A stretch of 32,649 nt of DNA, from the NCBI RefSeq assembly GCF_022346185.1, contig NZ_JAKRMS010000035.1, forward strand, positions 1 through 32,649. The letters run 5' to 3'. Below the pieces are notes generated by a model. That model ran no database searches. It saw nothing but the letters and a program-made list of their open reading frames with translations, and was not told the origin of the DNA. The DNA is from Cellulomonas sp. ACRRI. Lineage in GTDB: Bacteria > Actinomycetota > Actinomycetes > Actinomycetales > Cellulomonadaceae. Positions 1 to 8,432 of the stretch are shown in pieces. Numbering within the stretch: the stretch's first letter is position 1; each line of letters starts with the position of its first letter. The position numbers and the translations under genes were made by a program.

Positions 1-14
1 GGGGAAGTGGGGAG
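1..14 (+). promoter_or_regulatory. Possible end of a GTGGGG repeat (MraZ-box-like) at window edge
   Basis: The first 14 bases contain two GGGG blocks separated by AAGT (GGGGAAGTGGGGAG). Repeated GTGGG-type boxes are the operator of MraZ in front of the division/cell-wall cluster, and from memory that cluster often lies near moxR/DUF58/DUF3040/dinB genes in actinobacteria. Only the edge is visible and the orientation fits a gene to the right better than one to the left, so this is a weak call. Confidence 0.2.
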
Positions 15-56
15 AGCGGGTGCGCGTTCACCTCCCGCGCCGGGGTCGGCGCCGCT

Positions 57-83
57 TAGGCTTCCCCCAGTCGACCGAGGGGG
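57..83 (+). promoter_or_regulatory. Putative -10 and ribosome binding site of the moxR operon
   Basis: A TAGGCT hexamer at 57-62 fits an actinobacterial -10 (TANNNT). It is followed by GAGGGGG at 77-83, five bases before the ATG at 89. No convincing -35 was found at normal spacing. The ribosome binding site decides the start at 89 over the in-frame ATG at 20. Confidence 0.4.
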
Positions 84-88
84 TCCCC

Positions 89-1092
<1,004 letters not shown>

Positions 1093-1093
<1 letters not shown>

Positions 1094-2313
1094 TGCGCCT
1101 GCGCCCGACCCGCCGCGGCGTGGGCCTCGTGGTCCTCGGCCTGGCCGTGGGCGCGACCGGCACCGCGTTCGGGTCCACCGACCTGCTGACCATCGGGACG
1201 CTCCCCGTCCTGCTGGTCGTGCTCGGCATGCTGGCCGTCGGCGTCGTCGACCCCGGACGCGGCCAGGGCCTGCGCACCCGCCGCACGGTGCAGCCCGACC
1301 CGGTGCACGTCGGCCGGACCGCCGACGTGCAGGTCGAGGTCGGGCTCGCCCGCGGCGCGTCGCGGGCCCGGCTGACCGACCTCCAGCTCCGCGAGCAGGC
1401 CGCCGTCGAGCTGTCCGGCGGCCGGCCGCTGCGCGCCACCGTCGCCCGCGAGCCGCGCGCCGTCCGCCTGCGCTACCCCGTGCACGCGACCCGGCGCGGC
1501 CGCTGGGCGCTCGGGCCCCTGGTGGTCACCCGCACCGACCCGTTCGGCGTCGCCCGGGTCCGTGCCACCCTCGGCGCCCGGGAGACGGTCACCGTGTGGC
1601 CGGCCGTCGTGGACCTGCCGGTGCCGCGCGAGCTGCTGGTCGCCGAGCCCGAGCGGTCCGTCGTCGGCGCCCGGTCCGCCGCCCCCGACGACGCCGCGCT
1701 GCGCGACTACCGCGTCGGCGACGACCTGCGCCGCGTGCACTGGCCCAGCAGCGCCCGCCGCGGCGAGCTCGTCGTCCGGTCCGACGAGCGCGCCGGGATG
1801 CGCCCGGTCACCGTGCTGCTCGACCAGCCGGCCCCCGGGGACGCGCTCGAGTGGTGCATTTCGCTGGCCGCGTCGATCGCCCTCGCGACCCACGGCGCCG
1901 GCCACCCGACCCACCTGCTGACCGGGACCGCCGCCGACGACCCGCGCGCCGTCCGGCTCGAGGCGCCCGGCCGCCAGCAGCTGCTCGAGGCGACCGTCGA
2001 CCTGTCCGGGCAGCCCGACGCGGCGACGGCCGAGGCCGCCCTGCTCGCGGAGATCCGCGGTCTGGACGAGGCCGACGGCGGGTCCGGGCTGGTCATCGCC
2101 GTGCTCGGCCCGCAGGGCCCCGCGGGGCGTGCCGCGCTCGCCGGGGTCAGCCAGACCCGCCCGGGGTGGGCGCTCGTGCGCGGCGCGGACGACGACGAGC
2201 GGGCCACCGCCACGGCGCGGCAGCTGCGCCGCGCCGGATGGCGCGTCGCCCAGGCCGAGCCGGGCGCCGACCTCGCGGCGACCTGGTGGCGGCTGACGGG
2301 CGGCGCGGCGTGA
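1093..2313 (+). CDS. DUF58-domain membrane-anchored protein
   Basis: This 406-residue protein has two hydrophobic segments at roughly residues 10-27 and 36-52, then a long soluble part. Near residues 200-225 it has the DUF58 hallmark: ALRDYRVGDDLRRVHW followed by SSARRGELVVR. The remainder resembles the von Willebrand A-like fold proposed for this family. It overlaps the moxR stop by one base and the downstream GTG by four bases (GTGA at 2310-2313), so the three genes form one translational unit. Family knowledge: DUF58 proteins travel with MoxR ATPases and transglutaminases and are thought to be the MoxR partner at the membrane. The biochemical role is not known. Confidence 0.9.
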
Positions 2314-4556
2314 GCGGCGGGGCGACCCTGCGCCGCGGCTGGCGCTCCCCCGCGGCCACCGCGCTGACCGCCGTCGCCACCTGCACGGCCCTCGGCGCGA
2401 TGTCGGGCCTGCTCGCCGGCGGCACCTGGGTGCTCCGCGCGGTCCTCGCCGTCGCCGGCGCGGCGCTGGTGGTGGGCGGCACCCGCAGCCTGACCCGGTC
2501 CACCTGGCTGCCGTCGCTCGTCGGTCTGCTGGTCGGCGCGTACGCGCTGCTCGCCTTCTACGCCACGCCGCCAGGGGGCAACCCCCTGCTGGTCGGGCCC
2601 GGCACGGTCCGGCACGCGGACCAGCTCGTGCAGCAGGCGGCGCAGCTCATCGAGACGTCGGTCGTGCCGATGGCCGTCTGGCCGCCGGTCGAGCTCATCC
2701 TCGTGGCCGCGGCGGTCCTGGTCTTCCTGGCCGCCGATCTGCTCGCGGTGGGCTGCGGCATGCCGGCGCTGACCGGCATCGCGTACGTCGCCGTGTGGAC
2801 GCCCGCCGTGGTGCTCGGCTTCCCGGGCAGCACCTGGGCGCTCGCCGCGACGGGCTTCTGCTACCTGCTCCTGCTCGCGCTCGCCCAGCCCCCGGTGTCC
2901 CGCGACGGCGCCGGGCGGCGCGCCGGCGTCGTGCTGGCCGGGGCCGCGGGTCTGGTCGCGGTGACCCTCGCGGCGGGCCCGGCCGTCTCGGCAGTGCCGG
3001 TGTGGTCGTGGGTCGACCTGCCCGACGTGGGCACCGGCGCGGTGGGGCCGGTCCGGCTCGCGGACGACCTGGACCTCCGGGAGAGCCTGCGCGACCAGTC
3101 CTCCCAGGTCGTGCTCACGTACACCGTCGAGCGCGTGGACGACGACGCCGACGGCCCCGCCGCCACCGCGTCGCTCGTCGGCCCGCTGCGCTCGTTCACG
3201 CTCCGCGACTTCGACGGCCGGTCCTGGCAGCGCGAGCCCGGCGCCGACCTGACCGAGTGGGACCCCGAGGGCCTGCTCGCGTCGGACCGGTCCCTGATCG
3301 GGGCCGCCCCCGAGGCCTCCCGCGGCACCCTCACCGACGTCGACGTCAGCATCGGCGCCCTCCGCGAGCAGCGGCTGCCCGTCACCACCTTCCCGCGGAC
3401 CGTGCAGATCGACGGCCCGTGGACGTACGACGCCGCCCGGGACGAGGTGGTCAGCCGCGACCGCACCGAGGCGGGCGGGCGCTACCACATGGTCGTGGAG
3501 GTCCCGGACCTCAGCCCCGACGTGCTGCGCACCTCCTCCGGCGACGTGCCGGAGGAGGTGCAGGGCTACCTCGACGTGCCCGACACCGAGCACGCCGACG
3601 ACCTGCGCGCCCTCGCCGCCGAGCTCACCGCCGACGCCACGACGCCCTACGACCAGGCGCTCGCCCTGCAGACCTACTTCCGCGACGGCACCCAGTTCCG
3701 CTACGACACCTCGATCGACCCCGGGGAGAGCGACGACGCCGTCTGGGACTTCCTGCAGAGCCGCCGCGGGTACTGCGTCCAGTTCGCCACCTCGATGACC
3801 GTGCTCGCCCGCACGCTCGGCATCCCCGCCCGGCTCGGCGTCGGCTTCCTGCCCGGCGAGCTCGGCACCGACCGCTCGTACCGGGTCACCGGCGCCGACG
3901 CGCACGCCTGGCCCGAGCTGTACTTCCCCGGCACCGGCTGGGTCCGGTTCGAGCCGACCCCGGCCGTGCAGACCGGACCGCCGCCGTCGTGGAGCAACCC
4001 GTTCAGCGCGTCCGCCCCGACCACCGCGCCGTCCGCCGCCACCCCGCGCGTCACGACCAGCCCGAGCGCCGCCGCCACCACCGCGGCGCCGCAGGACCAG
4101 GGCGGCCTGCCCGGCGTCGTCGCGAACCCGCGCACCCGCGGCCCGCTGATCGCGGTCGTCGCGCTGCTCGTCGTCGCCGCGGGCGTCGCCGCCGCGCTGG
4201 CGGTGCACCGGCGCAGGCGGCCCGCTCCCGGACTCGCGCCCGAGGTCGCGTGGCGCCGGCTGCGCGACCGGCTCCGGCGTGCCGGCATCACCTGGGCCGA
4301 CTCCCGGACGCCGCGGCAGGCCGTCGCGGCGGTGCGCGCGCAGGTCGAGGCGCGGCGCGGGCGTCCGCTCGGCCCGGAGGCCGACCGCGCGCTGCTGGCG
4401 CTGGCGGGCGCGCTGGAGCGGGAGCGGTACGCGCCGGACCCCGAGGCGTACGACCCCACCGAGCTGCAGAGCTGGGTGGCCGCGGTGCTGACCGACGTCA
4501 GCACCCGCGCCCCCGGCGACGGCCCGGCGGCCAGCCCGCTGCCCGCCGAGGCCTGA
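2310..4556 (+). CDS. Membrane transglutaminase-like protein (TgpA type)
   Basis: This is a 748-residue protein. The N-terminal ~220 residues are hydrophobic (several membrane helices, DUF3488/TgpA-N-like). An extracytoplasmic transglutaminase-core domain follows, then a Thr/Pro/Ala-rich linker at about residues 565-600, one more membrane helix near 612-632, and a C-terminal cytoplasmic DUF4129-like tail. The catalytic region reads RRGYCVQFATSM with Cys489 and DAHAWPELYF with His532. The position of the usual third residue (Asp in TgpA) is Glu548 in WVRFEPTP; I recall this variant in actinobacterial homologues, so it need not mean inactivity. The start is the GTG inside the DUF58 stop (GTGA); there is no gap. 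The likely role is cell-surface protein processing or cross-linking together with MoxR and DUF58. The substrate is unknown. Confidence 0.9.
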   Translation: MSGGATLRRGWRSPAATALTAVATCTALGAMSGLLAGGTWVLRAVLAVAGAALVVGGTRSLTRSTWLPSLVGLLVGAYALLAFYATPPGGNPLLVGPGTVRHADQLVQQAAQLIETSVVPMAVWPPVELILVAAAVLVFLAADLLAVGCGMPALTGIAYVAVWTPAVVLGFPGSTWALAATGFCYLLLLALAQPPVSRDGAGRRAGVVLAGAAGLVAVTLAAGPAVSAVPVWSWVDLPDVGTGAVGPVRLADDLDLRESLRDQSSQVVLTYTVERVDDDADGPAATASLVGPLRSFTLRDFDGRSWQREPGADLTEWDPEGLLASDRSLIGAAPEASRGTLTDVDVSIGALREQRLPVTTFPRTVQIDGPWTYDAARDEVVSRDRTEAGGRYHMVVEVPDLSPDVLRTSSGDVPEEVQGYLDVPDTEHADDLRALAAELTADATTPYDQALALQTYFRDGTQFRYDTSIDPGESDDAVWDFLQSRRGYCVQFATSMTVLARTLGIPARLGVGFLPGELGTDRSYRVTGADAHAWPELYFPGTGWVRFEPTPAVQTGPPPSWSNPFSASAPTTAPSAATPRVTTSPSAAATTAAPQDQGGLPGVVANPRTRGPLIAVVALLVVAAGVAAALAVHRRRRPAPGLAPEVAWRRLRDRLRRAGITWADSRTPRQAVAAVRAQVEARRGRPLGPEADRALLALAGALERERYAPDPEAYDPTELQSWVAAVLTDVSTRAPGDGPAASPLPAEA

Positions 4557-4565
4557 GCGCCGCGA

Positions 4566-4597
4566 CGCCGAGCCCCGCGGACCCTTCGGGCTCGGCG
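4566..4597 (+). terminator. Hairpin after the transglutaminase gene
   Basis: A 10-bp perfect stem (4566-4575 with 4588-4597, containing GCCGAGCCC/GGGCTCGGC) with a 12-base loop starts nine bases after the stop. There is no clear T run, as usual in high-GC actinobacteria. It is likely the terminator of the moxR operon. Confidence 0.55.
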
Positions 4598-4605
4598 CTT
4601 CGGCC

Positions 4606-4692
4606 CGAGATCGGTGCATCGGCCCGGGATCAGTGCATCGACCCGAGATCGGTGGTCGCAAGCACCGATCTCGACAGGAACCACCGATGTCG
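4606..4692. repeat. Five-copy 11-bp motif array with 19-bp period, three direct then two inverted
   Basis: The core CGAGATCGGTG occurs at 4606-4616 and 4644-4654, with a two-mismatch copy CGGGATCAGTG at 4625-4635. The reverse complement CACCGATCTCG lies at 4663-4673, with a one-mismatch copy at 4682-4692. All five start positions differ by exactly 19. The first two full 19-mers (4601-4619 and 4620-4638) differ at only two bases. Copies three and four form an 11-bp perfect stem with an 8-base loop. The array lies between the convergent transglutaminase and DUF3040 genes. Beyond it, 4693-4839 holds nothing I can recognise. Confidence 0.85.
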
Positions 4693-4839
4693 CGGCCGCC
4701 GCGGGAGCCGAGCACCCTCGCCGCGGCGCGGGGCGAGCCGCCGGACCGCGTCGCGGCGCGCGACGGTGTGCCGGGCGCGCCGCGCCCGCGCGGGTCCCTG
4801 GCGGGCCGGCCCCGGGCGACGGCGCCCCGCAGGCGCGCG

Positions 4840-4866
4840 CGGGCCCGCCTCGGTGAGGCGGGCCCG
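4840..4866 (-). terminator. Terminator of the DUF3040 gene
   Basis: A perfect 12-bp stem (4840-4851 with 4855-4866, arms CGGGCCCGCCTC and GAGGCGGGCCCG) and a 3-base loop lie 44 bases past the DUF3040 stop. The symmetry would let it act on transcription from either side. Confidence 0.65.
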
Positions 4867-4910
4867 GGTGCGGTGGTGCCGCCGGGGTCAGGCGGGCGTG
4901 AGCGGGGTCG

Positions 4911-5300
4911 TCAACGACCCTGGTCGCGCCGCTTGTCCCAGCGGTCCTCCATGCGTGACATGAAACCCTTCTTGGCCTTGGGAGCCGCAGGGCGCGGTGC
5001 GGTGCTGCCGTCGGGCCGCACGACGCCGACCGGCCCGCCACCGTGGCGCGGGCGCGTGAACGCGATCGCGACGGAGGCGAACATGACGACGAAGCCCAGC
5101 ACACCCAGCCACACCTGCGACTGCGCGGCACCCACCACCAGCAGCAGCAGCCCCAGGACGGCACCGATGCCGCCCAGGACGTACCGCAGGACCGGCTTGC
5201 GTCCACGCGATGTCAGCGTGTTCGCGAGCCGGGGATCATCAGACGTGAGCTGACGCTCCATCTGCTCCAGTACACGTTGTTCGTACTCGGAGAGAGGCAT
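4911..5300 (-). CDS. DUF3040 small membrane protein
   Basis: This 129-residue protein begins MPLSEYEQRVLEQMERQL, the signature of the actinobacterial DUF3040 family. Two adjacent membrane helices follow at about residues 40-58 and 63-81 (VLGGIGAVLGLLLLVVGAA and WLGVLGFVVMFASVAIAF). The tail is basic and Pro/Ala-rich with a cluster of Lys, Arg and Asp at the end, probably cytoplasmic. The ATG at 5300 gives the conserved start, although the upstream sequence has only a G-rich stretch and no strong ribosome binding site. It is read in the same direction as dinB upstream, with a 37-base gap, so it may be cotranscribed. No function is established for the family. Confidence 0.9.
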   Translation of the reverse strand: MPLSEYEQRVLEQMERQLTSDDPRLANTLTSRGRKPVLRYVLGGIGAVLGLLLLVVGAAQSQVWLGVLGFVVMFASVAIAFTRPRHGGGPVGVVRPDGSTAPRPAAPKAKKGFMSRMEDRWDKRRDQGR

Positions 5301-5337
5301 TCCAACCCCCGTGCTCCGCCGTCGGGACTACTTCACC

Positions 5338-6645
5338 TCAGGATAGATGGCCGTCGGCCAACTCGGTAGTCGAGCGCTCCCCCGCAGCGGGTGACCCTGC
5401 CGACACCTCGCGCGCGGACCGCCCCACCGCGGGGGTCCCGGCGCCGATCGCCGCACGCCCGAACCGCGCGCGCACCAGGTCCATGGCGCGCTCGGCGTCC
5501 CGCCGCGCGTCGGGGTTCGACGCGGCGGCCTCGTCGAGGGTCGGCTGGCGGACGACCTCCGCGGCCGGCACCAGACCCTCCGCCCGGACCCCGACGAGCC
5601 GCACCGGGAGTCCGCCCAGGTCCGCCGCGGCGAGCAGGTCGCGGGCCACCAGGTACAGCTCGCGGCCCACGTCGGTCGGCTGCGGCAGCGTCCGGGACCG
5701 GGTGAGCGTCCGGAAGTCCGAGGTGCGCACCTTCACCGCGACGGTGCGGGCGACCAGCCGCTGCGCGCGGAGCCGGCCGGCGCACCGGTCCGCCAGCTCG
5801 AGCGCCTTGCTCTCGACCACCCGCATGTCCCGGACGTCGACGGCGAACGTCTCCTCCGCGCCGACGCTCTTCTCCTCGCGGCCCGGCGTGACCGGCCGCG
5901 GGTCCCGCCCCCAGGCGAGGTCGTGCAGGTGCGCGCCCGCGACCTTGCCGACGGCGCGCTGCACGACGGACACGTCGCTGTCGGCGAGCTCGGCGACGGT
6001 GCGGATGCCCCAGCGCTCGAGCGCGGCGGCGGTCCGCTCCCCGACCCCCCACAGCGCGCCGACCGGCAGCACCCGGAGGAAGTCGAGGGTGGCGGCCCGC
6101 GGCACCAGCAGCACCCCGTCGGGCTTGGCGTGCCCGGAGGCGAGCTTGGCGACGAACTTCGTGGCACCGATGCCGACGGAGCAGGTGATGCCGTGCCGGG
6201 CCTGGACCCGCTCGCGGATGAGCGCCGCGATCCGGGTGGGGCTGCCGAGCCGGCGCCGGGCGCCGCTGACGTCGAGGAAGGCCTCGTCCACGCTCACCTG
6301 CTCGACGAGGGAGGTGACGTCGTGCAGCACCTCCATGACGCTGCGCGACACCTCCGTGTAGGCGGCGTGGTCCGGCGGGACGACGATCGCCTGCGGGCAC
6401 ATCCGCAGCGCCACGGCCATCGGCATCGCCGAGTGCACGCCGAACGCGCGCGCCTCGTACGTCGCGGCGAGCACCACGGAGCGCTCGGAGCCGCCGACGA
6501 TCACGGGCTTCCCGCGCAGGTGCGGCCGCCGTGCCAGCTCCACGGAGGCGAAGAACGCGTCCATGTCGACGTGCAGGATCGAGCAGCCGTCCTCCTCGGC
6601 GCCCCAGTCGCGCTTCGCGTCCTGCGACCGCGGGCCGCGGCTCAT
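5338..6645 (-). CDS. dinB: DNA polymerase IV (Y-family translesion polymerase)
   Basis: This 435-residue error-prone polymerase bypasses damaged template bases. The palm carries HVDMDAFFASVE with catalytic Asp27 and a likely steric-gate Phe32, the YEARAFGV motif near residues 63-70, and SVDEAFLD with Asp120-Glu121. The helix-hairpin-helix thumb (VGIGATKFVAKLAS) and a little-finger domain follow, so the protein looks complete and active. The N terminus has about 20 extra residues before the conserved core. The start ATG at 6645 overlaps the stop of the upstream HEPN gene (ATGA), so the two are translationally coupled. Both sit behind a LexA box at 7114-7129, so DNA damage should induce the polymerase. 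No obvious beta-clamp peptide was recognised at the C terminus. Confidence 0.95.
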   Translation of the reverse strand: MSRGPRSQDAKRDWGAEEDGCSILHVDMDAFFASVELARRPHLRGKPVIVGGSERSVVLAATYEARAFGVHSAMPMAVALRMCPQAIVVPPDHAAYTEVSRSVMEVLHDVTSLVEQVSVDEAFLDVSGARRRLGSPTRIAALIRERVQARHGITCSVGIGATKFVAKLASGHAKPDGVLLVPRAATLDFLRVLPVGALWGVGERTAAALERWGIRTVAELADSDVSVVQRAVGKVAGAHLHDLAWGRDPRPVTPGREEKSVGAEETFAVDVRDMRVVESKALELADRCAGRLRAQRLVARTVAVKVRTSDFRTLTRSRTLPQPTDVGRELYLVARDLLAAADLGGLPVRLVGVRAEGLVPAAEVVRQPTLDEAAASNPDARRDAERAMDLVRARFGRAAIGAGTPAVGRSAREVSAGSPAAGERSTTELADGHLS

Positions 6646-7082
6646 CCGGCCCGCGCCGCCTCGACCTCGGCCGCCGCGCTCTCCAGCTCGGCGCGGACCA
6701 GGTCCAGGAAGTCCTCGGCGTGGCACAGCACCTGCTCGGCGCGCTCGGCGGAGACCGCGTCGAACCGCCCCGCGTCGACGGCCGCGCGCAGCCCGGCGCC
6801 GGCGGCGAAGTACCCGGACCACCGGCTCATCTCCGGGGCGACCCGGTCGAGCAGCTCCCACACCGTGCGCGGGCCGCGGCGCGCGGACAGCGGCTGCCGC
6901 TCGGCGAGCACGGCCGCGCCGGCCCGGAGCGCGGCGAGGTGCGCGTGGGTGAACTGCTCCCAGGGCTCGGAGGAGAACTGGGCCGCGACCAGCTCGGCGT
7001 CGGCACGCTGCAGCAGCTCGGCCGTGCGGCCCGACAGCCCGGGCGCCGCACTCCGCAGGGCACGAAGGGTCTTGACCGGCAT
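6642..7082 (-). CDS. SAV_6107-type HEPN-domain protein, SOS-controlled partner of dinB
   Basis: This 146-residue, mostly helical protein resembles the actinobacterial SAV_6107 HEPN family: WEQFTHAHLAALRAGAAVLAER, then a central RRGPRTVWELLDRVAPEMSRWSGYF-like helix, then ERAEQVLCHAEDFLD. The last segment contains R114-x6-H121, matching the R-x4-6-H motif of ribonuclease-type HEPN domains, although the polar residue usually after Arg is Ala here. The start ATG at 7082 has GGGAGG eight bases upstream. The stop overlaps the dinB start by four bases. The gene is first in an operon behind a -35/-10 promoter with a LexA box between the elements. Its role is unknown: it could be a damage-induced ribonuclease, a polymerase accessory factor, or a non-catalytic scaffold. 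Confidence 0.75.
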   Translation of the reverse strand: MPVKTLRALRSAAPGLSGRTAELLQRADAELVAAQFSSEPWEQFTHAHLAALRAGAAVLAERQPLSARRGPRTVWELLDRVAPEMSRWSGYFAAGAGLRAAVDAGRFDAVSAERAEQVLCHAEDFLDLVRAELESAAAEVEAARAG

Positions 7083-7109
7083 CGCGCACCTCCCTCTCTC
7101 GACTGCTCC

Positions 7110-7138
7110 AGTATCGAACACCTGTTCGAACGCGTCAA
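7110..7138 (-). promoter_or_regulatory. SOS promoter of the HEPN-dinB operon
   Basis: On the minus strand, -35 TTGACG (7133-7138) and -10 GATACT (7110-7115) are separated by 17 bases. The expected transcript start is near 7103, about 20 bases before the HEPN ATG. The LexA box at 7114-7129 fills the spacer and touches the -10, a direct steric-block arrangement. Confidence 0.7.
7114..7129. promoter_or_regulatory. LexA-binding SOS box
   Basis: TCGAACACCTGTTCGA is a textbook actinobacterial SOS box (TCGAAC-N4-GTTCGA) with perfect arms. It sits inside the HEPN-dinB promoter. It also overlaps the region where a -35 for the divergent methyltransferase gene would lie, so both directions could be repressed. 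Confidence 0.9.
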
Positions 7139-7142
7139 CCCG

Positions 7143-7148
7143 TACGGT
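7143..7148 (+). promoter_or_regulatory. -10 element of the divergent methyltransferase gene, leaderless
   Basis: TACGGT lies six bases before the ATG at 7155, so transcription should begin at or next to the start codon. The LexA box ends 14 bases upstream. Confidence 0.45.
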
Positions 7149-7154
7149 GGCCGG

Positions 7155-8138
7155 ATGGCGTCCCGTGGCCGGTCCGGCCGAACCAGCAGGTCGGACAGGA
7201 CCGTCGGGGGCCGGCGACCTGCTCCAGAGTCCCACCGGCCACCGACACGCGGCCGCGGGACGGGGTCGGGCGGCCCGCAGGCCTGGCCGGACGGACCCGT
7301 CCCGATCGCCACCGGGACCGCCGAGGTCCTGCGCTCCCCCGACGACCCGGACGCCGTGACCCTGCTGGTGAACGGGGTGCCGAGCTCGCACCTCGACCTC
7401 GGCGACCCCGAGCGCCTCGACTTCGAGTACATGCAGCAGATCGCGGCGGTGCTGGACCACCTGCCGACCGCGGACGGCCCGTTCCGCGCGGTCCACCTGG
7501 GCGCCGCGGGCTGCGCGCTGGCGCGGTGGGGGCACGCGCGGTTCCCGGGCGCCCGGCAGATCGCCGTCGACCTCGACCCGGTGCTGGTGGCCCTCGTGCG
7601 CGACTGGTTCGACCTCCCCCGGTCCCCGGCGCTGCGCCTGCGGGCGGGCGAGGCGCGCGCGGAGCTCGGCACGCTCCCGGACGCCAGCGCGGACGCGGTC
7701 GTGCGCGACGTGTTCGCCGGCGACCGCACGCCCCCGCACGTGACCACCGAGGAGTTCGTCCGGGACGTCGCCCGCGTGCTGCGGCCCGGCGGCGTGTACC
7801 TCGCGAACTGCGCCGACCGCCCGCCGCTCGCCCTCGCGCGCGCCGAGGCCGCGACGCTCGGTGCCGTGTTCCGGCACGTGGGCGTCGTCGCCGAGCCCGC
7901 CGTGCTGCGCGGGCGGCGGTACGGGAACCTCGTGCTCGCCGGCACGGACGACCCGGCGCTGCTGGCGGACGCCGGGCTGGCGCGCGACCTGCGGTCCCTG
8001 CCCGTGCCGGCGCGGCTCCTCGTCGACGAGGACCTCACGGCGTTCGTCGGCCGCGCCGCGCCGTTGCGCGACGCCGCGCCGGAGCTGGTGCCGGAGGCCG
8101 GTGCCGACCGCGAGCCGGAGCCCCTCCCGCCGGCCTGA
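7155..8138 (+). CDS. Spermidine-synthase-like class I SAM methyltransferase
   Basis: This 327-residue protein has a Rossmann-type nucleotide-binding core: VHLGAAGCALARW at residues 113-125, IAVDLDPVLVALVRDWF in the acidic-loop position, then SADAVVRDVFAGDRTPPHVTTEEF and VLRPGGVYLANCAD. This pattern is that of spermidine-synthase-like proteins common in actinobacteria. I do not see the aspartate motif (DSSDP-like) needed for true aminopropyl transfer, so polyamine synthesis is doubtful. The first ~50 residues are Arg/Pro/Gly-rich and probably disordered. The ATG at 7155 follows a TACGGT -10 by six bases, indicating a leaderless message. It shares a 72-bp gap and one LexA box with the HEPN-dinB operon. 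The substrate is unknown. Confidence 0.75.
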   Translation: MASRGRSGRTSRSDRTVGGRRPAPESHRPPTRGRGTGSGGPQAWPDGPVPIATGTAEVLRSPDDPDAVTLLVNGVPSSHLDLGDPERLDFEYMQQIAAVLDHLPTADGPFRAVHLGAAGCALARWGHARFPGARQIAVDLDPVLVALVRDWFDLPRSPALRLRAGEARAELGTLPDASADAVVRDVFAGDRTPPHVTTEEFVRDVARVLRPGGVYLANCADRPPLALARAEAATLGAVFRHVGVVAEPAVLRGRRYGNLVLAGTDDPALLADAGLARDLRSLPVPARLLVDEDLTAFVGRAAPLRDAAPELVPEAGADREPEPLPPA

Positions 8139-8160
8139 CCCGCACCCGGCCCCGGACGCG

Positions 8161-8197
8161 GACGAGGCCGCACCCCGGGAGGGGGTGCGGCCTCGTC
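8161..8197. terminator. Bidirectional terminator between the methyltransferase and csp genes
   Basis: A perfect 16-bp stem (8161-8176 with 8182-8197, arms GACGAGGCCGCACCCC and its complement) with a 5-base loop stands between two converging genes. It is one of the strongest hairpins in the window. Confidence 0.8.
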
Positions 8198-8228
8198 GTG
8201 CGATCGGCCCGCGGGGGCGACCGTCAGA

Positions 8229-8432
8229 TCAGAGCGGGCGGACCTTCTCCGCCTGCGGGCCCTTGGGGCCCTGGGTGATCTCGAACTCGACGCGCTGGCC
8301 CTCGTCGAGCGAGCGGTAGCCCTGGGAGTCGATGGCCGAGTAGTGCACGAAGACGTCGGCGCCGCCGCCGTCCTGGGCGATGAAGCCGTAGCCCTTCTCA
8401 GCGTTGAACCACTTGACAGCACCCTGTGCCAT
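8229..8432 (-). CDS. cspA: Cold-shock family RNA/ssDNA-binding protein
   Basis: This 67-residue cold-shock-domain protein is an RNA chaperone that keeps messages unstructured. RNP1 is KGYGFI (residues 13-18) and RNP2 VFVHY (27-31); WFN at 8-10 is also typical. Full length ends EKVRPL. The ribosome binding site AGAAGGA lies seven bases before the ATG. The upstream 300 bases are non-coding and the promoter is not obvious, so the message may have a long 5' leader, as cold-shock genes often do. Which paralogue it is cannot be told from one locus. Confidence 0.95.
   Translation of the reverse strand: MAQGAVKWFNAEKGYGFIAQDGGGADVFVHYSAIDSQGYRSLDEGQRVEFEITQGPKGPQAEKVRPL

Noticed and set aside
4601-4692. 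Possible short CRISPR array
   Set aside because: The units are 19 bp with no unique spacers, the orientation inverts midway, and no cas genes are present.
1707-4715. Long antisense reading frame opposite the transglutaminase gene
   Set aside because: It has Arg/Gly/Ala-rich composition, no recognisable motif, and the real gene on the other strand has clear catalytic motifs.
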